This document shows, in pieces, positions 47,665-53,474 of a DNA stretch of 53,474 nucleotides; within the stretch, counting starts at the first letter, position 1, and each line of letters begins with the position of its first letter. The notes beneath the pieces are model-generated. The model did not search any database. It had not been told where the DNA came from and was given only the letters and a program-made list of their open reading frames with translations. This DNA is from an uncultured Parasutterella sp. (GTDB taxonomy: Bacteria > Pseudomonadota > Gammaproteobacteria > Burkholderiales > Burkholderiaceae_F). A program made the translations under genes and the position numbers. Location: NCBI GenBank assembly GCA_900766055.1, contig CAAFTZ010000023.1, positions 1-53,474 on the forward strand. Direction: 5' to 3'.

Positions 47665-48087
47665 TTAACACATCATGGCGTCGGTGTCGAAACACACAAA
47701 ATTTGCGATAGTTTCCAAGAGGCGCCAAATGATTCTTTCTTTAAGGTCATCGTCAGGGCAGTGCTCAATGAGCCTTAGCGCTTCACCTCTGGTAATGCAG
47801 AACTCACCTTCCAGCTCATCTTCTAAGAACTCTTCGGGGCAGTTGAGAATGAATGCATAGATGTCTTCGGCATTGTTGTCCCAGAACTCCAAGAGGTCAC
47901 AGTGTTCCACGAAACCATGGGGCGCAGTCATGGGGGCGCCGTATTCAGCGATTGCCTTGAGGTCAGCCATGATTTGGCTTTCGTCTTCGTCGCTCATGTC
48001 GTCCCCGGGTACGTAGTGGTACCCCATTTGATTGAAAAAATTCGGTGCAAACGGGAAAGTATTGGATGCTTGATCTAAACAGAACAT
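47665..48087 (-). CDS. Hypothetical acidic phage protein, first gene of the long early run
   Basis: A 140-aa acidic protein (MFCLDQASNTFPFAPNFFNQ, LKAIAEYGAPMTAPHGFVEH, ITRGEALRLIEHCPDDDLKE). Unrecognised. GGAG lies 6 bases before the ATG at 48087. The regulatory region 48.1-48.6 kb lies directly upstream. Confidence 0.62.
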   Translation of the reverse strand: MFCLDQASNTFPFAPNFFNQMGYHYVPGDDMSDEDESQIMADLKAIAEYGAPMTAPHGFVEHCDLLEFWDNNAEDIYAFILNCPEEFLEDELEGEFCITRGEALRLIEHCPDDDLKERIIWRLLETIANFVCFDTDAMMC

Positions 48088-48183
48088 AGTGAACTCCAAA
48101 AGAATGCGCCTACAGTGTTTCCACGGCAGGCGCGACGAAAGAAAGGGCAGGCATGTAGCCTGCTAATTGGTTTAAAAAGTGCC

Positions 48184-48269
48184 CTAAAAATATCTTTAAT
48201 AATCAAGCACCTACAGATAGGCTCCGGTGGGTTATCAGAAAATGTATATGATTATTAAAGACTTTTTAG
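48184..48269. repeat. Long perfect inverted repeat upstream of the early operon
   Basis: TCTTTAATAATCA (48193-48205) and its exact complement (48249-48261) are 43 bases apart. Outside them CTAAAAA (48184-48190) and TTTTTAG (48263-48269) extend the match with one- and two-base offsets. This gives about 20 paired bases, 97 bases before the first early gene. It is a candidate operator, promoter element or replication origin. Confidence 0.6.
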
Positions 48270-48312
48270 AAAAGTAGGGGTAGATTGTGGGCGGGGTGAA
48301 TTACGAGAGGCT

Positions 48313-48625
48313 GAGACAACTGTAAGTCATTGATTTTTAAGGGGCTGAGTACAGGTGAGACTTACCGAGGGAAAACCCTCGTCTCAATAAGAAGCCAAGA
48401 GCGCCAAGGGGTTTCGGGCAATGAGACAAAAAAGACACTTTTTTGGAGAGAATATGGCCAAATATAGAAAATTTCCAAAACGAGGTTCCGCAGAAAAATT
48501 CTCTCGCTACGTAAACACTCTAACTATGGTCTTTCTTATCTTATTAGTCTTATTAGTCTCATATATATATAAATACAGTTAGATAACTATTTTTAAAAAA
48601 GCCGTTTTCGAGACCAATGAGACAA
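48313..48625. repeat. Dispersed TGAGAC motif cluster
   Basis: TGAGAC or its complement GTCTCA occurs at 48312, 48356, 48381, 48422, 48563 and 48618. Three copies continue as AA. A CGAGAC variant lies at 48610. The copies at 48357-48361 and 48381-48385 also form the base of a hairpin with CGAGGG/CCCTCG (48366-48381). Six exact copies in about 310 bases is far more than expected by chance. Confidence 0.5.
48454..48582 (+). CDS. 42-aa single-pass membrane peptide
   Basis: A plus-strand ORF within the control region: GGAG six bases before the ATG, product MAKYRKFPKRGSAEKFSRYV followed by a hydrophobic helix (TMVFLILLVLLVSYIY). A strongly basic front and a single membrane span predict an inner-membrane peptide with the N-terminus inside. 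It runs opposite to the early operon. The repeated TTATTAGTC here encodes the LLV residues. Expression is unproven. Confidence 0.45.
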   Translation: MAKYRKFPKRGSAEKFSRYVNTLTMVFLILLVLLVSYIYKYS

Positions 48626-48684
48626 CTTTTTGGAAACACCTCAGCTCACTTAGGTACTAACCCTGACAAAAATTAAAACTCAAG

Positions 48685-48708
48685 AAAAACGGGCCACTGA
48701 ATGGCCCG
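48685..48708 (-). terminator. Minus-strand terminator
   Basis: CGGGCC (48690-48695) pairs with GGCCCG (48703-48708) with a 7-nt loop. On the minus strand the stem is followed by TTTTTC. It comes after the 28-codon ORF at 48728. Confidence 0.7.
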
Positions 48709-48727
48709 CCATGGAAACTAGGCGCAC

Positions 48728-48814
48728 TTAGCTCCGAGAATCCCATTCCTGAGAGTCAAGGTAATCTTCGTATGCTTCGATGATTTCAACTAAGTCTTCG
48801 TAATCTGCGGACAT
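48728..48814 (-). CDS. 28-aa acidic peptide (possible)
   Basis: A short ORF (MSADYEDLVEIIEAYEDYLD, then SQEWDSRS) with GGGAG 8-9 bases before the ATG and a terminator 20 bases after its stop. Very acidic and predicted helical. Size and charge recall small phage inhibitors, but this is only a resemblance. Confidence 0.4.
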   Translation of the reverse strand: MSADYEDLVEIIEAYEDYLDSQEWDSRS

Positions 48815-48909
48815 GATTTCACTCCCTTGGAGACTTGGCACCCTATGCGCCTGATGTCTCCTTTTCGAAAAAATTTTTCGAGGGCTGCGGGCCCCCGGAT
48901 TTTGGGTAC

Positions 48910-48934
48910 AAAAAAGCGCCCCTCTTGGGGGCGC
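48910..48934 (-). terminator. Minus-strand terminator after the 234-aa protein gene
   Basis: GCGCCCC (48916-48922) pairs with GGGGCGC (48928-48934). Read on the minus strand it is followed by TTTTTT. It lies 12 bases after the stop at 48946. Confidence 0.85.
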
Positions 48935-48945
48935 CGTTCACTTGG

Positions 48946-49650
48946 TTACTTAGTGGCTTCAACACGCTTTGCTTCGAGTTCCTCGAAGTGATCCTTAACG
49001 AAGTTGATTAGTTCCTTGTTCTGCATTACGAAACTGAGGAGGGTAGCGTACTCACTGGAACCTTCAATCTGCTCGGCGTTCTCACCTTGGAACTGATTGA
49101 TGAGCTTTTCGATCATGTCTTTAGCAGGTTTGAAGGACTTGGCTTTTTCAGTCTTTTCCTTTTCGACCTCCTGAAGGACGATAGGATACTCAGCCCACGG
49201 CGCTACCTTAGTGACGTTGCCTTCTTTATCAACCTTGTTAAAGCCAGTGACCCTCTTAGCCAATCTCTTTTGTGTGCTGATGACCTTTTTAACTACAAGG
49301 TCATCATCTTTCCATTTACCCTCAGCAGTGAGGGGGAACCGAAGTTCACTAATGAAAAAGCGGACGATTTGACGGCGGATATAGAACGGGTGATTCTTAT
49401 CACTGCTCACGGATTCTACGAGGGCCTTGACTTCAGCAGACAGCTCGGAGGTGCTTACCACTGTACGGCCTGAGAACTTCGGATTTGTGACTTCCTTGCG
49501 GACGGCCTCGAAGAGTTCCCACGTCATCTCTTGTGCAGTGTGACCTAAGCCCGTGAGTCCGCCAACTCTTTTGAGGTAGGTAGCAAGGGCGGGGAACTTG
49601 CGGGACGTTGCAGACTTGGCGGACGTTGTGATAGATTTGTTTGTTGTCAT
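48946..49650 (-). CDS. Hypothetical 234-aa phage protein behind a structured leader
   Basis: A basic, helical protein (KSITTSAKSATSRKFPALAT, LTGLGHTAQEMTWELFEAVR, HPFYIRRQIVRFFISELRFP, NVTKVAPWAEYPIVLQEVEK). No family recognised. It is transcribed alone: a terminator follows, and a 600-base leader with boxA elements precedes it. That position would suit an early regulator or antiterminator, but this is guesswork from layout. GGAG lies 9 bases before the ATG. Confidence 0.7.
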   Translation of the reverse strand: MTTNKSITTSAKSATSRKFPALATYLKRVGGLTGLGHTAQEMTWELFEAVRKEVTNPKFSGRTVVSTSELSAEVKALVESVSSDKNHPFYIRRQIVRFFISELRFPLTAEGKWKDDDLVVKKVISTQKRLAKRVTGFNKVDKEGNVTKVAPWAEYPIVLQEVEKEKTEKAKSFKPAKDMIEKLINQFQGENAEQIEGSSEYATLLSFVMQNKELINFVKDHFEELEAKRVEATK

Positions 49651-49682
49651 GGTGTAATCTCCATTATGACGAGTGAAAGAAT

Positions 49683-49765
49683 GGAGCGGGGTGCGACCCG
49701 CTCCGTTTACTTAGATAGGCCCTATTGCTAAGGCCCGTTTAAGTAAACCCCCTGACTAGCAGGGG
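49683..49765 (-). ncRNA. Three-hairpin 5' leader
   Basis: On the minus strand, three consecutive hairpins end about 30 bases before the start at 49650. They are CCCCTG/CAGGGG (49749-49765), GTTTACTTA/TAAGTAAAC (49740-49748 with 49705-49713, enclosing a GGCC/GGCC stem), and GGAGCGGG/CCCGCTCC (49683-49704). They are almost contiguous, with little single-stranded linker. Could be a regulatory leader, attenuator or RNA thermometer; no known riboswitch class was recognised. Confidence 0.5.
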
Positions 49766-49911
49766 ATTACGTTTCATGGTGGTGATCTTATTTTGTACAC
49801 TCAGTACCTCCTATACGCTCTTTTCTTTTCTAGGCAAGCGATTACCATCACCCATCCTCTCATCGGCGGGGCACCTTCCGAGAGGTATACCCCCTCGTCG
49901 TTCTAGCTAAG

Positions 49912-49924
49912 TTGTTAAAGAGCG
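49912..49924 (-). promoter_or_regulatory. boxA-like antitermination sequence (promoter-distal copy)
   Basis: Minus-strand reading CGCTCTTTAACAA differs from the E. coli rrn boxA (TGCTCTTTAACAA) only at the first base and keeps the core of lambdoid boxA (CGCTCTTA). boxA RNA binds NusB/NusE. The 3' arm of an 11-bp long-range stem lies 7 bases before it. Confidence 0.6.
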
Positions 49925-49930
49925 GTGCTC

Positions 49931-50067
49931 ATTGATTACCCTTTTCGCTGGTGCTTTACTCGGTTTTTATTGGCTCATGCGTCCGCTGTTTCAAGCTAGG
50001 CTTTCACCCCTATTTGCGGGGATTCCGTTCACGCTATACAAGCCGTGAGCAGTTGCGGGTAATCAAT
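49931..50067 (-). ncRNA. Structured leader RNA closed by an 11-bp long-range stem
   Basis: ATTGATTACCC (50067-50057 on the minus strand) pairs perfectly with GGGTAATCAAT (49941-49931), enclosing 115 bases. Inside are hairpins TCACG/CGTGA (50029-50048, 10-nt loop) and CCCC/GGGG (50007-50021, 7-nt loop). The domain sits between two boxA copies, as in an rrn leader or lambda nut site (boxA followed by a boxB hairpin). No ORF with a start signal was seen here on either strand. Confidence 0.55.
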
Positions 50068-50079
50068 TTTTAAAGAGCG
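50067..50079 (-). promoter_or_regulatory. boxA-like antitermination sequence (promoter-proximal copy)
   Basis: Minus-strand reading CGCTCTTTAAAAA shares the CGCTCTTTAA core with the downstream copy and with rrn/lambdoid boxA. It is followed by the 5' arm of the closing stem and a boxB-like hairpin 18 bases on. Confidence 0.55.
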
Positions 50080-50123
50080 GGGACTTAGAACTACAGTCCA
50101 TATATCTAAGGGATTCATGGCCC

Positions 50124-50162
50124 GGGGGAGGGGGTGGGCTAGGTGGACAAGGGGGCCGGGGG
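50124..50162 (+). other. G-run cluster (possible G-quadruplex or packaging site)
   Basis: Five G-runs of 3-5 (50124-50128, 50130-50134, 50136-50138, 50151-50155, 50158-50162) lie in an otherwise AT-leaning control region, about 290 bases before the small terminase gene. This meets the loose G3+N1-12 quadruplex pattern. Phage cos or pac sites often lie near terminase genes. Confidence 0.4.
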
Positions 50163-50218
50163 TACCGGGTATGTTTTAATAAAAGGTCATAAAGCACACC
50201 CAGTTTTCTCGGAATGTG

Positions 50219-50238
50219 CATACATTTGACATACATTT
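50219..50238. repeat. Tandem CATACATTT repeat
   Basis: CATACATTT at 50219-50227 and again at 50230-50238, an 11-base period (one helical turn), about 70 bases before the RHH-like ORF. A TTGACA hexamer spans 50227-50232, but no -10 follows at proper spacing. Candidate operator. Confidence 0.35.
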
Positions 50239-50306
50239 ACCGACTAACCCCGTGCCCGCGAAAAACACGAGTAAAATCAAGGAATAACTTCCTCTAATCT
50301 CTAAAA

Positions 50307-50468
50307 ATGAAGAAAAAGTGCTTTTACTTGGAGGAAGAGCTTTCCGCACGTCTCAAGGATTACTGTGTCCGCTACGGGCTCAAAGAAGCCCAAGTAGTTC
50401 GGATGGCTCTTCACATATTCATCAGAAACCACGGAGAACTTCTGAAACGAGATGCCCAACGAGCTTGA
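50307..50468 (+). CDS. Small ribbon-helix-helix-like protein
   Basis: A 53-aa protein (MKKKCFYLEEELSARLKDYC, then GLKEAQVVRMALHIFIRNHG). A short strand followed by two helices, with an Arc/MetJ-like LEEELSARLKDYC...QVVRMALHIFI pattern, suggests a ribbon-helix-helix DNA-binding protein. It opens the plus-strand late/packaging run and overlaps the next gene by 17 bases. It may repress the control region just upstream. No strong ribosome binding site is seen. Confidence 0.6.
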   Translation: MKKKCFYLEEELSARLKDYCVRYGLKEAQVVRMALHIFIRNHGELLKRDAQRA

Positions 50469-50937
50469 CTTGGAAACCATCCCGTTTGTCGTTGAGGCAA
50501 TGGACAATTTGGCGCTTTTAACCGACATAGCAATCGGTGACTATTCAGAAGCCAAAGAGGTCTATGAGCGCTACAACCTGACGGTTAAAGACTGGGAGGT
50601 TCTCGAAAAATCCAAAGCATTCCAAGCGGCAGTGCTGCAAGTGCGCTCCGAGCTGGAAAAAGACGGACGGATGAGTCGGTACAAGGCCCGAATGATGGCT
50701 GACGACCTGATGGACGTGGTGTACCGGGAAGCAATGGACGAGGGCAACGCACTCCCTATCGAGAAGCGGCTGGAAACCCTGAAGGTTCTGGCTCGCCTAG
50801 GTGACATGGAACCCAAGAACACTTTGGGATCTAAGGCCGGATCAGGCGGTCCTGCCTTTGCCATTCAGATCAATCTCAATCAGGCTCCCGCGGGCACGAA
50901 GCCCGCGATTGTGGAAATCACTGCGGAGGATAAATGA
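50452..50937 (+). CDS. Probable terminase small subunit
   Basis: A 161-aa protein directly before the large terminase, overlapping it by 4 bases. The middle (YERYNLTVKDWEVLEKSKAF, then RVRSEL-like helices and YKARMMADDLMDVVYREAMD) has the helical, DNA-binding layout seen in small terminase proteins. The assignment rests mainly on position; the family was not recognised by a specific motif. In phages, the small subunit recognises the packaging site. Confidence 0.65.
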   Translation: MPNELDLETIPFVVEAMDNLALLTDIAIGDYSEAKEVYERYNLTVKDWEVLEKSKAFQAAVLQVRSELEKDGRMSRYKARMMADDLMDVVYREAMDEGNALPIEKRLETLKVLARLGDMEPKNTLGSKAGSGGPAFAIQINLNQAPAGTKPAIVEITAEDK

Positions 50938-52388
50938 TGGAGACTACCAACTACACTCCGCCGCCTTCGCTCATTCCGTTTTTTACGAGTGAAAAGTTCA
51001 TTTCCCTCATTGTGGGCCCGGTTGGTTCCGGTAAAACATCAGCAGCTATTTTGAAGATTGCCTACCATGCGTCCCGCATGGCCCCTTGCAAGGATGGGAT
51101 ACGTCGTTCTCGCTGTGTTTGGATTCGTAACACAAGGCAGCAGCTTGCAGATACCAGTATTCCCGACTTCCTTAAGTGGTACCCGGACGGAGTGGCAGGG
51201 AACTTCGAGAAGACGAACACCAAGTTCACGTTGCGGTTTAACGACGTAGAGTGCGAGGTTCTGTTTCGTGGGCTTGATGATGCGAATGACGTGAAGCGTC
51301 TCTTGTCTTTGCAGGCTTCGTTTGCCGTGATGGATGAGTTCCGAGAGATCCACAAAGATATTTTCGAGACCATGCAGGGCCGTCTTGGGCGTTATCCGGA
51401 TAAAGTCTTGGTGCCTCCGAGACCTGAGTGGGGCACAGATGCCAAGGGCATCCCCATCGGCGGCTGTGTGACTGAAGACGGCAAGAGCAACGCGCATATT
51501 TGGGGCCAGACCAACCCTCCCGACATGGAGACTTTTTGGGAAGAGTTCATCAACAACGCACCTGAGAACGCCTACGTAGGGATTCAGCCGAGCGGGCTCT
51601 CGCCCGAAGCAGACTGGCTGGAGTATCTGCCCGAGGACTACTACGAGAACTTAGCCAAAGGTAAGTCGGAAGACTGGATCGACGTTTATATCCACGCTAA
51701 ATTCGGCAAGACCTTATCCGGTACACCGGTGTTCAGAGCCTTTGCAAGAGACGTTCACGTGGCAAAAGAACCGCTGAATTACATCAGGTCGTCTTCGTTC
51801 CCGCTGATCGTGGGGATGGACGTAGGGCTGCATCCGGCAGCCGTGATTGGCCAAATGACGCCGACTGGAAGGCTGGTCGTGCTGCATTCGATGTCTGAGT
51901 CAGGCATGGGCGCGCTGCGTTTCGTTCGCGAGAGATTAAAACCCGTGTTGTCACAGAGGTTTCCGGGACAGCCTGCCATCGTGATCCTTGACCCGGCGGC
52001 GAATACCCGCTCGCAGACCGATGAGCGCACTGTGCTGGAGGTTTTGAAGGAAGAAGGATTCCAAGTACGTACAGCGAAAACAAACGCGCTACAGCCCCGG
52101 ATAAGCGCCGTAGACAGCTTTTTAACAAGGATGATCGACGGCAAGGGCGGCATCGTGTTCGACGAGGCTTACTGTCACGGGATCATTACGGCCTTAGCAG
52201 GTAAGTACCGTTATCGCCTCAAAAAGAACGGGGATGCTGAAGATTCACCGGAAAAGAACCATCCTTGGTCCGACTTGGCGGACTCTTTGCAGTATTTGTG
52301 CCTTCATACGGACACTTCCGGGGTCTTCGGAGGCCATAAAAACACCAAATCTAGGCCCGTAAAACAGGTGAATTACCGCTATGTTTAG
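50934..52388 (+). CDS. terL: Terminase large subunit
   Basis: A 484-aa DNA-packaging motor. The ATPase half has LIVGPVGSGKTSAAIL (Walker A, about residues 26-40) and SFAVMDEFREI (Walker B and catalytic glutamate). The nuclease half starts near residue 290 (LIVGMDVGLHPAA with the metal-binding aspartate; later VILDPAANTR) and ends with HPWSDLADSLQY, another acidic nuclease position. It cuts phage DNA and drives it into the prohead through the portal. GGAGG precedes the ATG; the portal gene follows after 8 bases. Confidence 0.93.
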   Translation: MMETTNYTPPPSLIPFFTSEKFISLIVGPVGSGKTSAAILKIAYHASRMAPCKDGIRRSRCVWIRNTRQQLADTSIPDFLKWYPDGVAGNFEKTNTKFTLRFNDVECEVLFRGLDDANDVKRLLSLQASFAVMDEFREIHKDIFETMQGRLGRYPDKVLVPPRPEWGTDAKGIPIGGCVTEDGKSNAHIWGQTNPPDMETFWEEFINNAPENAYVGIQPSGLSPEADWLEYLPEDYYENLAKGKSEDWIDVYIHAKFGKTLSGTPVFRAFARDVHVAKEPLNYIRSSSFPLIVGMDVGLHPAAVIGQMTPTGRLVVLHSMSESGMGALRFVRERLKPVLSQRFPGQPAIVILDPAANTRSQTDERTVLEVLKEEGFQVRTAKTNALQPRISAVDSFLTRMIDGKGGIVFDEAYCHGIITALAGKYRYRLKKNGDAEDSPEKNHPWSDLADSLQYLCLHTDTSGVFGGHKNTKSRPVKQVNYRYV

Positions 52389-52396
52389 GAGAAAAA

Positions 52397-53474
52397 ATGC
52401 CAATAAATTCCGCAGAAGTCCCTGAAAATGGGGCTATAAATGCACAGAATATGGGACTAAATGATGTCGAAACAGGTCGCCAAGCCCCGCCAATACAGGA
52501 TTCCGGGTATGGGACTAAATCGCCTATTCTGCTTGGGCCTGACGGACGCCCCGCAGGATCGGTCAGTATCGGCGGAATCGTGGAAATTAAGAGCGCAGCT
52601 CAGCTCATCGAAGAAGAAAGAGCCAAAGCCGATGAAGAAAACTCCGAACCGATGATTCAAGGGTTAGCAAGCTACATTCGCAAATGCTGGGAAGAAGCTA
52701 AGTCTGCGAAAGAGACCACAGTCGAGCCGAGGATGCTCAAGAGCCTGCGTCAGAGACGCGGGCAGTATGACCCTGACTTGGAAGTAATACTGAAATCTCA
52801 GGGTTCGACTCTCGTCTACATGATGCTCACTTCCAACAAGTGCCGCTCGGCTGCTGCGTGGCTCAGAGAAGCAATGGCCGATATGCCGTGGGAGTGCGAA
52901 CCCACACCGGTCGCAGACATCGATCCCAAGACACAAAGCACGATTTTTGAAGAAGCTAAGCAAGCTGCGATGATGTCGGCTCAGATGGGATATATCCCGT
53001 CGCCTTCTGAGATCATGGGCTACATGCTTGCCATGAAGAACATGGCGATGGTCAAGGTCCAAGAGATCGCCAAACGTAAAGCGGAGCTGATGACCCGCAA
53101 GATGAAGGACCAGATGACCGAAGGGGGCTTCCAGAAAGCCATTGAGGATTTCATTGATGACTTAGTAACGTTTCCGGCGGCATGCTTCAAAGGCCCCGTC
53201 GTGCGCTACAAACCTGCGCTCAAATGGACACCGGATGTCAACGGCGCCTACAAGGTCGAAGTTCAGAAAGAGTTCCTGCTTGAGTGGGAGCGAGTCGATC
53301 CGTTCAACCTTTATCCGGCTCCCGATGCTACGGGTGTGGATGATGGCTATCTCATTGAGCGTCATAAATTGTCGCGGGAGGACTTAGTCGCGTTAAAGGG
53401 TGTCGAAGGCTACTCGGAGGCGTCGATCAATGCTGTCTTGGCCGATTATTACCAGTCCGGACTTGAGAGGCAAA
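52397..53474 (+). CDS. Phage portal protein (5' part, cut by the window end)
   Basis: An ORF open for 359 codons to the end of the window. It begins MPINSAEVPENGAINAQNMG after AGGAG. The N-terminal 75 residues are low-complexity. The body (ASYIRKCWEEAKSAKETTVE, YMMLTSNKCRSAAAWLREAM, EWERVDPFNLYPAPDATGVD) matches the layout of podophage-type portal (head-tail connector) proteins, in which a 'VDP-N-YPAPD' motif recurs. Position directly after the large terminase supports this. The C-terminal part is missing. Confidence 0.78.
   Translation, partial: MPINSAEVPENGAINAQNMGLNDVETGRQAPPIQDSGYGTKSPILLGPDGRPAGSVSIGGIVEIKSAAQLIEEERAKADEENSEPMIQGLASYIRKCWEEAKSAKETTVEPRMLKSLRQRRGQYDPDLEVILKSQGSTLVYMMLTSNKCRSAAAWLREAMADMPWECEPTPVADIDPKTQSTIFEEAKQAAMMSAQMGYIPSPSEIMGYMLAMKNMAMVKVQEIAKRKAELMTRKMKDQMTEGGFQKAIEDFIDDLVTFPAACFKGPVVRYKPALKWTPDVNGAYKVEVQKEFLLEWERVDPFNLYPAPDATGVDDGYLIERHKLSREDLVALKGVEGYSEASINAVLADYYQSGLERQ

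Larger units (their letters stand above)
18580..53474. mobile_element. Prophage (temperate tailed phage), left part; runs past the window end
   Basis: From the tRNA-Arg 3' end the DNA is a phage genome. It holds a tyrosine integrase, a long packed minus-strand early region with DNA polymerase, helicases, primase, nucleases and thymidylate synthase, and plus-strand terminase and portal genes. The right end is not in the window. The gene set (family A polymerase, DUF927, SNF2 helicase, VRR-NUC, terminase, portal) recalls BPP-1-like temperate podophages of Betaproteobacteria. That comparison is from memory. Confidence 0.93.

Noticed and set aside
18592..53474. Right attachment site or diversity-generating retroelement
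   Set aside because: No second copy of the tRNA 3' end, reverse transcriptase or template repeat was seen; either could lie beyond the window.

Overview
The window joins a stretch of bacterial chromosome (about 1-18.6 kb) to the left part of an integrated temperate tailed phage (about 18.6 kb to the end; the element runs off the right edge). The host genes suggest an anaerobic or microaerophilic gut betaproteobacterium of the Sutterella/Parasutterella kind. The pointers are a class I (oxygen-sensitive) fumarase, a 2-oxoacid:acceptor oxidoreductase linked to an ADP-forming acyl-CoA synthetase, and a Tat-exported FMN dehydrogenase paired with a small multihaem cytochrome. The taxonomic placement is inference; no rRNA long enough to test it is present.

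Chromosomal part, left to right: the 3' end of a 5S rRNA with its terminator; class I fumarate hydratase; a DUF401 membrane transporter; a large UPF1-like superfamily 1 helicase followed closely by rarD-like and marC-like membrane protein genes; and a strong convergent terminator. Next is a five-gene minus-strand operon that oxidises a 2-oxoacid to acyl-CoA and should conserve the energy as ATP (ADP-forming acyl-CoA synthetase, then gamma, alpha and beta subunits, then a GltD-like FAD/Fe-S subunit passing electrons to NAD(P)). A 38-codon membrane microprotein with a good promoter and terminator follows. Then comes a periplasmic FMN dehydrogenase/trihaem cytochrome pair, divergent from a ModE-like regulator with a periplasmic-binding-protein-like sensor domain. 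The block ends with tRNA-Arg(CCT).

Prophage part: a tyrosine integrase lies just after the tRNA, which is the probable attachment site. A run of about 45 tightly packed minus-strand genes (19,972-48,087) is the early region. It holds a probable excisionase, DUF3310, a MazG-like protein, thymidylate synthase, a tRNA-like gene with an oversized anticodon loop, a DUF927 primase/helicase, a candidate ssDNA-binding protein, an SNF2 helicase, two HNH endonucleases, VRR-NUC and Cas4-like nucleases and a family A DNA polymerase. It ends with four sets of small, tandem, mutually related genes of unknown function. One set of seven ATGA-linked small genes sits exactly between a DUF2201/VWA gene and its MoxR-type AAA+ partner, which looks like an undescribed module.

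The region 48.1-50.3 kb is a control hub. It has a long inverted repeat, repeated TGAGAC motifs, two minus-strand terminators, a leader with three hairpins, and a larger structured leader bracketed by two rrn/lambda-type boxA sequences. Together these suggest processive antitermination of early transcription. Plus-strand late genes begin with a small RHH-like ORF, a probable small terminase, the large terminase and a portal gene cut by the window end. The gene set resembles temperate podophages of Betaproteobacteria (BPP-1-like); this is from memory and unverified. No CRISPR array, insertion sequence or right attachment site was seen.
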